Notes: generated by a model not told the origin, from the sequence alone. A stretch of 38,999 nt of DNA from Chitinophagales bacterium (GCA_013298955.1 JAAFJT010000039.1:1-38999); one strand, 5' to 3'; shown: positions 9,453 to 18,171, counted from the first letter of the stretch. Program-made: numbers and translations.

Positions 9453-9507
9453 AATGTCACAAAGTGTAGTGCTATTTTGACTATCAAAAAAGATATAAAT
9501 GTGACAT
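9453..9507 (-). promoter_or_regulatory. Possible promoter/operator region for the SdrD-like gene
   Basis: On the minus strand TTTTTTG is followed after ~18-20 nt by CACTTTG, loosely resembling a -33/-7 pair. AATGTCACA at 9453-9461 and AATGTGACAT at 9498-9507 are inverted with respect to each other across this segment. The match is weak and no regulator can be named. Confidence 0.2.
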
Positions 9508-9534
9508 AGTAAATATTTTTTTTAATTACGATGT

Positions 9535-9582
9535 CAAAAAAACACATCTTGCGCAAAATTTGAAAAAAAAATCGCGCAAGAT
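9535..9582 (-). terminator. Terminator-like hairpin after the GH13 operon
   Basis: Arms ATCTTGCGC (9546-9554) and GCGCAAGAT (9574-9582) are perfect. Read on the minus strand the hairpin is followed by GTGTTTTTTTG, a U-tract. It lies ~145 nt past the alpha-glucosidase stop, so it would end the four-gene minus-strand unit. Confidence 0.6.
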
Positions 9583-9727
9583 AGATGCCATACCACCACA
9601 GCCGCAGGCATACCAAGAGGCTCGCAACAGTGTATCACTTTTTCCGTTTTCACGAAAATGCAGAAGATTAAGCTGGTTTTTCCTCTGAGTTAGAACACTT
9701 CGCCTTTTAATGTTTAAAACCAATTGT

Positions 9728-11395
9728 TTATAATAGTAAAATCGTTGCTTCATACCCTTTCAGATATTCAGAAACGGATGATTTTGCATAGTTGCTGATT
9801 AAAACTTGTGCTTTGCTCAAATCCAATCCAAGCGTCACTTTTGCCTTTTTGCTCGTAAAATTAAGCAAAACCAAGAGCGTTTTGCCTTCCCAAACCCTCG
9901 TGTACGCATAAATCGAAGGATTTTCAGCATCTATAACGGCATATTTTCCATAAACTAAGGTCGGTTCACTTTTGCGCAAAGCCACCATTTTGCGAAAATA
10001 ATTTAAAACTGAATCCGCATCGCGCTCTTGAACGGCAACATTCACCGTTTTATAATTCGGATTGATTTTCAACCAAGGTTTGCCAGTCGAGAAACCTGCG
10101 TTTTGGGTCGCGTTCCATTGTACAGGCGTTCGCCCGTTATCGCGTGCCGTGATTTTATGCGATTCGATAAAATGCGCCACATCGCCGCCTTCTTTTTGGG
10201 TCAAATAGTACCAATTCAACGTTTCAATATCTTGATAATCTTCTATTTTATCAAATTTGATATTGCTCATTCCGATTTCGTCGCCTTGATAATAATACGG
10301 TGTACCGCGCATCGAAAGCAAAAACGTTGTCAACATTTTGGACGACAACGCCCGCCAATGCGGACTATCATTGCCCCACCGAGAGACCATTCGAGGTTGG
10401 TCATGATTGCCAAAATAAATCGTTCCCCAACCGCGTTCCGCCAAAGCCGTGTCCCACCGCGTAAAAATCGCTTTCAAATCGGCTAATTTCCATTTTTCTG
10501 CCGCTAAAACTTTGCGCGGCAACTGTCCCAAATACGCATGTTCAAAATGGTAGGACATGTTGAGTTCCTTTCGGTCGGCATCTACAAAGTCCAAAATGGT
10601 TTCCGAAGTCGTACCAGGACCCTCCGCCACCGTCATAATATCGTAATGAGACAACACTTCCCGATTCATTTCCTGCAAATATTCATGCAAACGCTCGCCC
10701 GTAGCATAGAAATATTCCCAATGTTTGCCCGTATATTTTTCAGGAATGGGCGGATAAGTAGGGTCTTTGGAAATAAACGTAATCACATCCATCCGAAAAC
10801 CATCAATGCCTTTTTTAAACCAAAAGTGCATCATATCATAGATTTCGCGCCTTAATTTCGGGTTTTCCCAATTTAAATCAGGTTGTTTTTGCGAAAAATA
10901 ATGCAAATAATACGCATTTGTTGCCGCATCATATTTCCAAGCATCCCCGTCAGGGTCGAAAAAACTCCATCGCGGCGACGGTTTTCCTTGTTCCGCATTC
11001 ACCCAATGATAGTAATCCCGATACGGATTTTCTCTGGATTCCCGAGCTGCTTTGAACCAAAAATGCTCATCACTTGAATGATTGACCACCAAATCCATCA
11101 CGAGTTTGATGCCGCGCTCGTGCATGCCACTTAACAAGGCATCAAAATCCGCCATCGTGCCAAATTCAGCCATGATATTCTGATAATCTGATATATCATA
11201 TCCATTATCGTCATTTGGCGAAGTGTAAATCGGGTTGAGCCAAACGACATCAATGCCCAAACTTTTAATATAATCTAATTTTGATATAATACCTTGCAAA
11301 TCGCCGATACCATCGCCATTGCTATCGTTGAAACTGCGGGGATAGATTTGATAAACCACCGCTTCTTTCCACCAGATTTTGTTTGTTGGATTCAT
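9728..11395 (-). CDS. Alpha-glucosidase / oligo-1,6-glucosidase, GH13
   Basis: This cytoplasmic retaining glycoside hydrolase (555 aa, no signal peptide) cleaves terminal alpha-glucosyl residues from short oligosaccharides. The N-terminal WWKEAVVYQIYPRSF is characteristic of GH13 subfamily 31-like enzymes. Conserved regions are DLVVNH (101-106), GFRMDVI with nucleophile D203, VAEGPG with acid/base E258, and GNHDQPR with D332. The residue after the nucleophile is Val; in characterised relatives this favours alpha-1,6 linkages (isomaltose type) over maltose. Trehalose-6-phosphate hydrolase activity is a less likely alternative. It is last in the TPR-GT2-unknown-GH13 unit, 20 nt after the 91-aa gene, and is followed by a terminator-like hairpin. 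Confidence 0.92.
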   Translation of the reverse strand: MNPTNKIWWKEAVVYQIYPRSFNDSNGDGIGDLQGIISKLDYIKSLGIDVVWLNPIYTSPNDDNGYDISDYQNIMAEFGTMADFDALLSGMHERGIKLVMDLVVNHSSDEHFWFKAARESRENPYRDYYHWVNAEQGKPSPRWSFFDPDGDAWKYDAATNAYYLHYFSQKQPDLNWENPKLRREIYDMMHFWFKKGIDGFRMDVITFISKDPTYPPIPEKYTGKHWEYFYATGERLHEYLQEMNREVLSHYDIMTVAEGPGTTSETILDFVDADRKELNMSYHFEHAYLGQLPRKVLAAEKWKLADLKAIFTRWDTALAERGWGTIYFGNHDQPRMVSRWGNDSPHWRALSSKMLTTFLLSMRGTPYYYQGDEIGMSNIKFDKIEDYQDIETLNWYYLTQKEGGDVAHFIESHKITARDNGRTPVQWNATQNAGFSTGKPWLKINPNYKTVNVAVQERDADSVLNYFRKMVALRKSEPTLVYGKYAVIDAENPSIYAYTRVWEGKTLLVLLNFTSKKAKVTLGLDLSKAQVLISNYAKSSVSEYLKGYEATILLL

Positions 11396-11415
11396 ATTTT
11401 TTAAAAAAATTGAAA

Positions 11416-11691
11416 TTAAGATTTGTTTTTCAAACGCGCTTTTTGGAAAGCGAGATAAGTGGTCAATCCTTTTTCAGAAAGATTTTCTGGGTTAATTTCA
11501 ATGCGTTCCAAAATGTCATAAAGCGCACCGACACGCCCCTCTATTTCAAAGAAACGATTGATTACCACGATTTTACGCAGTTCTAAAAGGCAATATCCTG
11601 AAGTGAAATTGCCTTTTTCATATCGAATGACGTATTCTAATTCTTCAAATAAGGCTTCCATTTTTTGAAGCGTTCCTTTGGTGATGCTCAT
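11416..11691 (-). CDS. Conserved small protein of unknown function
   Basis: This is a soluble 91-aa protein with no signal peptide or membrane segment. It is mainly helical by pattern, with an acidic N-terminal helix (LQKMEALFEELEYVIRYEKG) and a basic tail (AFQKARLKNKS). The middle reads NFTSGYCLLELRKIVVINRF. I believe similar small proteins occur in other Bacteroidota but cannot name a family. The frame is tightly fitted, 12 nt after the GT2 stop and 20 nt before the GH13 start, which supports it as a real gene in that operon. Function unknown. Confidence 0.75.
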   Translation of the reverse strand: MSITKGTLQKMEALFEELEYVIRYEKGNFTSGYCLLELRKIVVINRFFEIEGRVGALYDILERIEINPENLSEKGLTTYLAFQKARLKNKS

Positions 11692-11703
11692 CGTTTTTTT
11701 GAT

Positions 11704-12669
11704 TTATGAATCTTTGCCAAGTCCAATTTTCTTTTCGACCACATACCAATTTCGGGTAGGCGAAGTTCGTGCAATTAATTCCGCTAAAAAGCCGCCGATA
11801 AATAAAAGCGTTCCCAAAACCATCGTCGTCAAAGAAATGAAAAACCAAGGATTCTCCACCACTTTCGGGGCTTGAATGTGTTGCCAAACATAACACATTT
11901 TATCAATTCCTATGTATAATGCGGACAAAAACCCAACGATAAACATAATCGTTCCCATCGTCCCAAAAAAGTGCATCGGACGACGACCAAATCTGCCCAC
12001 AAACGTAATCGACAATAAATCCAAAAAACCATTGACAAAACGTTCTAAACCAAATTTCGTAGTTCCGTATTTTCGGGCTTGATGTTGCACGACTCGCTCC
12101 CCAATTTTCGTAAAACCAGACCATTTTGCAATCACAGGAATATAACGGTGCATCTCGCCATAAACTTCGATGCTTTTCACCACATCTTGTTTATACGCTT
12201 TCAAACCACAATTGAAATCGTTGAGTTGAATCCCGCTTAAACGCCGAGTAGCTGCATTAAATAATTTGGTTGGAAGCGTTTTTGACAGTGGATCATATCG
12301 TTTTTGCTTCCATCCAGACACCAAATCAAATTTTTCTTCGGTAATCATCCGATATAAATCGGGGAGTTCATCAGGACTATCTTGCAAATCCGCGTCCATT
12401 GTGAATACGACTTTGCCGCGACACGCCGCGAAACCAGTGTTCAAAGCCGCTGATTTACCATAATTGCGTCGAAATTTGATGCCGCAAACACTCGGATTTT
12501 GCGCTGCAAGCGACTCAATCACTTGCCACGAATCGTCTTTACTGCCGTCATCTATAAACAAAAGTTCATACGTGTAACTATTTTGCTTCATCACACGGTC
12601 AATCCAAGTCGCCAATTCGGGCAAGGATTCCGCTTCATTCAACAACGGTATGACTATCGAAATATCCAT
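11704..12669 (-). CDS. GT2 glycosyltransferase, DPMS/GtrB-like
   Basis: A membrane-anchored family 2 glycosyltransferase of 321 aa, likely transferring a sugar from a nucleotide donor to a polyprenyl-phosphate carrier. N-terminal GT-A motifs are SIVIPLLNEAESLPEL, FIDDGSKDDSW, RRNYGKSAALNTGF and the metal-binding DADLQD. Two C-terminal hydrophobic segments lie near residues 232-255 and 275-300, as in polyprenyl-phosphate glycosyltransferases. Its ATG overlaps the TPR gene's stop (TAATG), which points to translational coupling. The sugar and acceptor cannot be read from sequence. Confidence 0.9.
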   Translation of the reverse strand: MDISIVIPLLNEAESLPELATWIDRVMKQNSYTYELLFIDDGSKDDSWQVIESLAAQNPSVCGIKFRRNYGKSAALNTGFAACRGKVVFTMDADLQDSPDELPDLYRMITEEKFDLVSGWKQKRYDPLSKTLPTKLFNAATRRLSGIQLNDFNCGLKAYKQDVVKSIEVYGEMHRYIPVIAKWSGFTKIGERVVQHQARKYGTTKFGLERFVNGFLDLLSITFVGRFGRRPMHFFGTMGTIMFIVGFLSALYIGIDKMCYVWQHIQAPKVVENPWFFISLTTMVLGTLLFIGGFLAELIARTSPTRNWYVVEKKIGLGKDS

Positions 12670-14288
12670 TATTCAAACGTTTTGTCTTTAATTTTTTTCT
12701 CTAAACTCGGTGCTTTATTGCCTTTTTCCTTTGCTTGCAACCAATATTTTAAGGCATCTTCTTTCAAACCTGTTTTGAAAAGATAGTCGCCATATAATTC
12801 TAATACGAGAGGATCCTTAGATTCCGTAAGGCTCAACGCTTCTTCACTCATTTTACGCATTTTTTCAGTCACACTGCCCCGATTTGCCAATACAAGGGCG
12901 TATTTTAGCCGCGCCAAAGGCGATTTAGGATTCAATTTCAACGCTTCTTCAAACATTTTGTCTGATTTTTCAACCCGACCTGCTTTGTTATGTACAGAAC
13001 CTAATTCTAATAAAATATCGTGTTTCAACGGCGGTTTTTTAGACGACATCATCAACGCCTGTTCCAAAGGCGGCAAGGCTTCCGCGCTTTTGCCCAAACG
13101 CGCCTGAGAAACTCCGAAAAAATAAAAACCAGTGGCTTGATTGGGAAATAAATCGGTTGCTTTTTCGCTGGTTTTGGACAATTTATCAAACTGTTCGGTT
13201 ATTTCGTACAAATACATCATTTGTTCCCAAACGGGGAATACCGTAGCATTCAATTGAATACACTTTTCATATTTTTCTAATGCTTCAATCCATTGCCCAT
13301 TATGTTGCAAAACATCCCCCAAAAGAGCGTATGATTTGGCTTCGGTCGGATGCGTTTTTTCGATGATTTGCGCTAATTCTAAACAACTTGTTGCTAATGC
13401 AGCATCGTATTTTTCAGCAATTCGATTCACGAAAGGGATTAATTCTTTGATTTTTAAATCAATATTCAATTCTTTTTTGCTGAATAAGGCTTTTAAATCA
13501 TTCAAATACGCTACATCTCCTGTTGCTTTTTGCGGATTTTGCACCCCATTTTTGAGGGCGAGCATGGACTTCGTATCATTTTTATCTAAGGTCAAAATAT
13601 GCTCATAGACCAATTTTGCCGCCACTTTATCCCCAATATTATTATAAAAATCAGCCAATTCGTGCATGTACGCAATATTATCAGGTTGATGCGCCGACAT
13701 TTTTTTCAATTCAACGAGTGCTTTTTTCATCTCATTTTTCGCCACATAAATCGTATATTTTTTGCGCGCCAATTCGGTATGCCCGACTACATATTTTTCC
13801 ATCTTTTCATACACCTTCAAAGCCTTATCAGGTGCTGCCGTCCGCACCCACAAATAAGCTAATCGTTCATGTAAATCTTCTTGAAAATCAATCTTTTCCA
13901 CCAATTTAGCTAAGGTTTCTGCGGCTTCTTTTTCCTTGCCCGCCTTTTCTAATAACCCAACTATCATCAATTGATACCATGTATTATTAGGGTCTATTCC
14001 GACCGCTTTTTGAGCCGATTCCATCGCTTTGTCGAGCTTATTTTGGGTTTCATTGATACGCGCCATTTGAAAATGACAGGCATCACATTTAGCATTTTTA
14101 GCAAGTATATCCGCAAAAAGTTTATAGGCGGCTTCGTGTTTGCCCATTTGTTGTTTGGTCAAAGCCTCAATAAAATGATCTTGCAATTTGATTTCCGCCT
14201 CTGTAACGCGCACAGTCTGTGCCGTCATGCCCAAAGGAATGCCCGCAAAACCGATAAAAGCGGCTCGATAGACGATTTTTGTGAACAT
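12669..14288 (-). CDS. Tetratricopeptide-repeat protein, exported
   Basis: This 539-aa protein is built almost wholly of TPR-like helical pairs (for example AAYKLFADILAKNAKCDACH, KAMESAQKAVGIDPNN, EALEKYEKCIQLNATVFPVW, KMFEEALKLNPKSPLARLKY). It starts with a signal peptide (MFTKIVYRAAFIGFAG through MTAQ). I chose the ATG at 14286-14288. A longer frame to 14360 would add 24 residues without protein-like character and its start would fall inside the hairpin repeat. The product is probably a periplasmic or outer-membrane-associated scaffold. Its stop overlaps the GT2 start by one base, so the two may act together in envelope glycan work; the exact role is unknown. Confidence 0.88.
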   Translation of the reverse strand: MFTKIVYRAAFIGFAGIPLGMTAQTVRVTEAEIKLQDHFIEALTKQQMGKHEAAYKLFADILAKNAKCDACHFQMARINETQNKLDKAMESAQKAVGIDPNNTWYQLMIVGLLEKAGKEKEAAETLAKLVEKIDFQEDLHERLAYLWVRTAAPDKALKVYEKMEKYVVGHTELARKKYTIYVAKNEMKKALVELKKMSAHQPDNIAYMHELADFYNNIGDKVAAKLVYEHILTLDKNDTKSMLALKNGVQNPQKATGDVAYLNDLKALFSKKELNIDLKIKELIPFVNRIAEKYDAALATSCLELAQIIEKTHPTEAKSYALLGDVLQHNGQWIEALEKYEKCIQLNATVFPVWEQMMYLYEITEQFDKLSKTSEKATDLFPNQATGFYFFGVSQARLGKSAEALPPLEQALMMSSKKPPLKHDILLELGSVHNKAGRVEKSDKMFEEALKLNPKSPLARLKYALVLANRGSVTEKMRKMSEEALSLTESKDPLVLELYGDYLFKTGLKEDALKYWLQAKEKGNKAPSLEKKIKDKTFE

Positions 14289-14335
14289 TTTGACTTGATT
14301 TTTGATTTTAAAAATTTTAAGTAAGATGCCTTTTC

Positions 14336-14463
14336 GATACAATGGAAACACGGATAACACGGATTAGGCAAATTTTCACGGATTTTTTTGATTAGGCTTG
14401 GATTTTTAAAAGAAAATCCGTGAAAATCTGCCCAATCCGTGTTATCCGTGTTCCTATTGTATC
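14336..14463. repeat. Long inverted repeat, GGATAACACGGATT variant
   Basis: Left arm 14336-~14387 begins GATACAATGGAAACACGG. The right arm ending at 14463 is its near complement, with CCGTGTTATCCGTGTTCC. Here both arms carry ATAACACGG where other copies have ATGACACGG, so the arms changed together. It sits between the divergent TPR operon and gatB. Confidence 0.9.
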
Positions 14464-14521
14464 ACAAATGCTCCCTACATAAAGTATAATGGAACGCAAA
14501 GATACAGTATTTTGTTTTATT

Positions 14522-14551
14522 TTTGATTGCGCCCAAAAAAAACTACTTTTG
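14522..14551 (+). promoter_or_regulatory. Promoter of gatB (TTTG-18-TACTTTTG)
   Basis: TTTG at 14522-14525 and TACTTTTG at 14544-14551 are separated by 18 nt and match the Bacteroidota -33/-7 consensus. The start of transcription would be near 14556-14558, leaving a leader of ~15 nt before the ATG at 14572. Confidence 0.65.
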
Positions 14552-14571
14552 CCGCTTAAAATCACATTTCA

Positions 14572-16056
14572 ATGAACCAATCTATTATCGAACCACCTCT
14601 TGCGTCTGTGTATGACTTGTACGAAACCGTCATTGGTTTGGAAATACATGTCCAATTATCGACCCAAAGCAAGGCTTTTTGTAGTGATGATGCCCGGTTT
14701 GGCGGTGCGCCGAATACGCATTTATCCGCGATTTCGTTGGCACATCCCGGTACTTTGCCGCGTCCGAATCGCCGTCATATCGAATTTGCCGTCCGTTTGG
14801 GCATGGCATTGGGTTGTAACATACAACGCACGTCTTATTTTGACCGAAAAAACTACTTTTACGCCGATTTGCCCAAAGGCTATCAAATTACACAAGACCG
14901 TCAACCGACTTGTATGGGTGGCACATTGACGATTCCAATCGGCAATGCTTTTAAAACCATTCGTTTTCACCACCTTCATTTGGAAGAAGACGCTGGAAAA
15001 TCGTTGCATGACACCGATTCGCGCTTTTCGCACATTGATTTGAATCGGGCGGGCGTTCCCTTGTTGGAAATCGTGACCGAACCCGACTTGCGGAGTGGCG
15101 AAGAAGTGGATGCATTGATGACGGCGATGCGGCATTTGGTGCGGTGGCTCGACATCAGCGACGGCAATATGGAGGAAGGCTCGATGCGCTGCGACGTGAA
15201 TATTTCGGTGCGCAAACGCGGTGCGACCACTTATGGGACGCGTTGTGAAGTAAAAAACGTCAATTCTATGAAATTTGCGCGGCGGGCAGTGGCGTATGAA
15301 GTGCGTCGTCAGATTGATTTGTTGGAAAAAGGCGGCAAAGTTATCCAACAAACCTTGAATTTTGACCCACAAACGGGCATCACTACGCCTTTGCGCAGCA
15401 AAGAAAATGCACATGATTATCGGTATTTTCCAGACCCTGATTTAGCTCCTGTCAGGTTGTCAGATGCTTTTTTGGCAAAAATCAAGGCGGAAATGCCTGT
15501 TTTACCAACCGATTTGAGGGCAATTTTGATAAAAAACTATCAATTGTCTGCCAATGATGCCCTTATTTTGACGGAAGATAAATCGGTTGCGCTGTATTAT
15601 CAACAATTGGCAAGCGTTTGTCCACCTGTTTTGCGGAAAGCGGCGGCGAATTTAGTGATTCAAAAAATCTTACCTTTTTTGCAAACGCAAAATATCGCTA
15701 TTGCGCATTATCCGATTGCGCATACACAACTCATTGATTTATTGCAACTTATAGAAGACGGTAAAATCAATGCGTCTGCGGCGTATCAAATTTTGTTGCC
15801 TGCTTTATTGCAAGAGCCGCAAAGTTCGACTCTGGCAATGGCAGAAAAATTAAATTTGTTTCAAAATACGGATACAGCTTGGTTGGAAACCTTGATTCAA
15901 CAAGTTATTGCGCAAAATCCTGATAAAGTTACCGCATTTCGCAAAGGAAAAAAGGGATTATCTGCGTTTTTCGTGGGCGAAACCATGAAATTAGCAAAAG
16001 GGAAGGCAGACCCAAAAATATTAAATACTTTGGTAATGCGTTTTTTGAATACTTGA
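14572..16056 (+). CDS. gatB: Asp/Glu-tRNA(Asn/Gln) amidotransferase subunit B
   Basis: GatB is the kinase/tRNA-binding subunit of the GatCAB complex, which converts Glu-tRNA(Gln) (and Asp-tRNA(Asn)) to the amidated forms. The 494-aa length fits the family. The N-terminus ETVIGLEIHVQLSTQSKAF is diagnostic, followed by FDRKNYFYADLPKGYQITQ, HLEEDAGKS, DLNRAGVPLLEIVTEPD and DISDGNMEEGSMRCDVNIS. The C-terminal tRNA-binding YqeY-like tail ends in ADPKILNTLVMRFL. The partner genes gatA and gatC are not in the window. It has its own promoter and is followed by a palindrome, so it appears monocistronic. Confidence 0.98.
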   Translation: MNQSIIEPPLASVYDLYETVIGLEIHVQLSTQSKAFCSDDARFGGAPNTHLSAISLAHPGTLPRPNRRHIEFAVRLGMALGCNIQRTSYFDRKNYFYADLPKGYQITQDRQPTCMGGTLTIPIGNAFKTIRFHHLHLEEDAGKSLHDTDSRFSHIDLNRAGVPLLEIVTEPDLRSGEEVDALMTAMRHLVRWLDISDGNMEEGSMRCDVNISVRKRGATTYGTRCEVKNVNSMKFARRAVAYEVRRQIDLLEKGGKVIQQTLNFDPQTGITTPLRSKENAHDYRYFPDPDLAPVRLSDAFLAKIKAEMPVLPTDLRAILIKNYQLSANDALILTEDKSVALYYQQLASVCPPVLRKAAANLVIQKILPFLQTQNIAIAHYPIAHTQLIDLLQLIEDGKINASAAYQILLPALLQEPQSSTLAMAEKLNLFQNTDTAWLETLIQQVIAQNPDKVTAFRKGKKGLSAFFVGETMKLAKGKADPKILNTLVMRFLNT

Positions 16057-16177
16057 CGAAGGAAAGCCATTAGCGTATGCGAAAAATTTGATTTAATATT
16101 TTGCAGGTTCATCCGATTTTTTAGTGGAAATAGCTTGAGATACCTCAAATATAGAAAAAATAAATTTATAAAATATT

Positions 16178-16210
16178 AACTTGACGCAAGTTACAAACCT
16201 GCGTCAAGTT
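16178..16210. repeat. Palindrome AACTTGACGCA / TGCGTCAAGTT
   Basis: Two exact 11-nt arms with an 11-nt spacer lie between the convergent gatB and gldA genes. A closely related palindrome with the same words is at 23826-23858. Confidence 0.8.
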
Positions 16211-16294
16211 GGCTTCGATATTGTTTTAATTTTTCACCCAAAAAGGGGAAGAACCTATTTTTTTTGCAAAAAATGCTTCGTAGTCGGCACCTTT

Positions 16295-17206
16295 TTACAG
16301 CACTCCTTGAGTCAAAGTTTGAAAAATAGATTCCATACTCTGGTCTTCTCGCCGCATTTCTAAAATAATTTGTTTATTATCCACAGCCCATTTGAAAATA
16401 TCGGCACGAATATCTTGTTGTGCATAAATGGTGATTTGGTTCGGCGCACTGCCCGTTTGTACGCGAGTCACGTTCCGCAAAGACAACAATGTTTTCGTTA
16501 CAATAGGCGCGGCAAACTCCACATGTACCGCAATTCCACCTGCAACGCGTTGTTGCAAAGTAGCAATCGAATCATCCGCAACCAACTTTCCATGATTGAT
16601 AATCAACACTCTATCACAAATCGCTTGCACTTCTTGCATAATATGAGTGGAAAAAAGCACTGTTTTTTCCTGCCCAAATTCTTTAATCAATTGTCGAATT
16701 TCTTGAATTTGATTGGGGTCTAATCCCGAAGTGGGTTCATCCAGTAGGAGGACTTGCGGGTCATGCAACATCGCTTGCGCCAAGCCAACCCGTTGTCTAT
16801 ACCCGCGAGAAAGCATCCCAATTTGCTTATGTCGCTCCAAACCCAACCCCACTCGGTCGATAATATTAGAAACTTTTTGTTGTTTTTTGTCTAAACGGTG
16901 TAATCCTGCGATAAATTCTAAATATTCCCGAACATACATTTCCTTGTACAACGGGTTATTTTCGGGAAGATAACCAACTTGTCGGCGCACTTCCAACGAT
17001 TGCGTCACTACATCATACCCACAAACTTCGGCTTGACCACTACTTTGTGGCAGGTAACACGTTAAAATTTTCATAGTCGTGGTTTTCCCTGCGCCATTCG
17101 GACCTAAGAAACCGACTACTTCGCCCTTTTTCGCCTCGAAACTGATGTGGTCAATCGCGGCTTGCGCCCCATATTGTTTGGTCAACTGATTTACTTTTAT
17201 AGACAT
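16295..17206 (-). CDS. gldA: Gliding-motility ABC transporter ATPase GldA
   Basis: This is the cytoplasmic ATP-binding subunit which, with membrane proteins GldF and GldG, forms an ABC transporter linked to gliding in Bacteroidota. Walker A is GPNGAGKTTT, the Q-loop region is VGYLPENNPLYKEMYVREY, the signature-like LSRGYRQRVGLAQAML precedes Walker B LLLDEPTSGLD, and the switch His is in FSTHIMQE. The start used is the ATG at 17204-17206, giving 303 aa and the family N-terminus MSIKVNQLTKQYG. A longer frame to 17254 would run through a palindromic repeat. gldF and gldG are not adjacent. A different ABC-2 exporter ATPase is possible, but the sequence style fits GldA well. Confidence 0.88.
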   Translation of the reverse strand: MSIKVNQLTKQYGAQAAIDHISFEAKKGEVVGFLGPNGAGKTTTMKILTCYLPQSSGQAEVCGYDVVTQSLEVRRQVGYLPENNPLYKEMYVREYLEFIAGLHRLDKKQQKVSNIIDRVGLGLERHKQIGMLSRGYRQRVGLAQAMLHDPQVLLLDEPTSGLDPNQIQEIRQLIKEFGQEKTVLFSTHIMQEVQAICDRVLIINHGKLVADDSIATLQQRVAGGIAVHVEFAAPIVTKTLLSLRNVTRVQTGSAPNQITIYAQQDIRADIFKWAVDNKQIILEMRREDQSMESIFQTLTQGVL

Positions 17207-17225
17207 AGCTGTTCTTTTGTAGGAT

Positions 17226-17259
17226 AACCTTTGGAGGGTTTTAAAACCCTCCAAAGGTT
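17226..17259. repeat. 34-bp perfect palindrome (CTTTGGAGGGTTTT type)
   Basis: The sequence is exactly self-complementary with no loop; the half-site is AACCTTTGGAGGGTTTT. It lies only 20 nt upstream of the gldA ATG, so it would fall in the gldA leader. Relatives are at 2891-2923 and 35311-35338. Confidence 0.85.
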
Positions 17260-17323
17260 GTTGTCAAGAAAGAAAGGAATTAAGAACGCAAAAGTGTTGT
17301 TTTTTTGAATCATTTCAAAAAAA

Positions 17324-17355
17324 AATCGCCTGATTTAATCAAAAATCAAGCGATT
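17324..17355 (-). terminator. Rho-independent terminator of the YceI gene
   Basis: The 13-nt arms AATCGCCTGATTT and AAATCAAGCGATT have one mismatch and a 6-nt loop. On the minus strand they are followed by a run of T. The site lies 30 nt after the YceI stop. Confidence 0.75.
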
Positions 17356-17385
17356 ATACAAGTAAAATATATACTACTTAAAAAT

Positions 17386-18057
17386 TTATTTCTGCACTTT
17401 CCGCGTATTTTTCTTTTTCGGTTTATCGGTTGCAGCAGGCGCAGCAGCCGCTGGTTTTGCAGCAGGCTTGTCCGAAGCCGCAACAATATTTACACTGACT
17501 TCAAAATCATCAGAAATCGCTTTATCGCCAATTTCTTTGAAAAAGCTACCTGAACCATATTTGACACCCCATTTCGTTCTATCCACTTTGAAATCGGCTG
17601 TTGCCGTCAATTGATTATCCGCGATACCAATCGTTGCAGGGAAAGAAATCTCATTCGTAACGTCTTTAATCGTCAAATCCGCTACACAAGTCGCACTACC
17701 ACCGTCAGAAGTGACCGATTTAAGCACCAATTTTGCCGTCGGATATTTTTCGGTGGCGAAAAAATCATCCGCTTTCAAGTGACCTGCCAATTTGCCCGCG
17801 CCTTTATCCGCAGGAATGTCTTTCACGTCTAAAGAATTCATATCAATCGTGAAATTGCCGTTTTTAACCGCGCCTTTTTCAGCATTGATAACGCCATCTG
17901 ATATTTTTACATTGCCCCAGTGACTGCCCGTCACTTTTTTGCCCGTCCATTTGAAGGTACTTTTTGCAACATCCACTTTAAATGGAGTGACTTGAGCTTG
18001 TGCAGCAGTCGTCGTAAGTGCCAATAAAACGGCTGTTGAAAACAAAATGCTTTTCAT
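17386..18057 (-). CDS. YceI-family periplasmic lipid-binding-like protein
   Basis: This 223-aa protein has a signal peptide (1-22, ending AAQAQ), then a single YceI domain (about 25-190): FKVDVAKSTFKWTGKKVTGS, SLDVKDIPADKGAGKL, HLKADDFFATEKYPTAKL and VDRTKWGVKYGSGS. YceI proteins form a lipocalin-like barrel that binds isoprenoid-type lipids; the ligand here is unknown. The odd part is a ~30-residue tail rich in Ala, Pro and Lys (PAAKPAAAAPAATDKPKKK) beyond the domain. It may be a flexible or nucleic-acid/cell-wall-contacting extension. A terminator follows; the gene appears monocistronic. Confidence 0.92.
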   Translation of the reverse strand: MKSILFSTAVLLALTTTAAQAQVTPFKVDVAKSTFKWTGKKVTGSHWGNVKISDGVINAEKGAVKNGNFTIDMNSLDVKDIPADKGAGKLAGHLKADDFFATEKYPTAKLVLKSVTSDGGSATCVADLTIKDVTNEISFPATIGIADNQLTATADFKVDRTKWGVKYGSGSFFKEIGDKAISDDFEVSVNIVAASDKPAAKPAAAAPAATDKPKKKNTRKVQK

Positions 18058-18115
18058 TGTTAAAATGAATTATTTAATGAATAAATTGAATGTGTTGAAT
18101 TGTATAATAAGGTCT

Positions 18116-18171
18116 GAATTAGGATTTTTAGGATAAAATTAATCCGAATTGAATCTTAAAAATCCTAATTC
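18116..18171 (-). terminator. Hairpin after the aldose epimerase gene
   Basis: Perfect 15-nt arms, GAATTAGGATTTTTA (18116-18130) and its complement (18157-18171), enclose a 26-nt loop with its own GGAT/ATCC stem. It lies between the epimerase stop and the YceI start. No long T-tract follows, so it may be a repeat rather than a terminator. Confidence 0.5.

Larger units (their letters stand above)
9390..9727. other. Intergenic region with no recognisable gene
   Basis: This 338-nt gap lies between the GH13 gene and the SdrD-like gene, both on the minus strand. It holds a terminator-like hairpin (9535-9582) and a possible promoter (9453-9507). The short open frames through it have no protein-like composition or ribosome sites. 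Confidence 0.6.

Noticed and set aside
9386-9753. Two ~75-codon minus-strand open frames between the GH13 and SdrD-like genes
   Set aside because: They overlap a terminator-like hairpin and each other in different frames and show no conserved or signal-peptide pattern.
14289-14360. N-terminal extension of the TPR protein
   Set aside because: The extra 24 codons precede a clean signal peptide and run into the hairpin repeat at 14336; the Met at 14288 is the better start.
17207-17254. N-terminal extension of GldA
   Set aside because: The added 16 residues are encoded by the palindrome at 17226-17259; family proteins begin at the Met encoded at 17204-17206.
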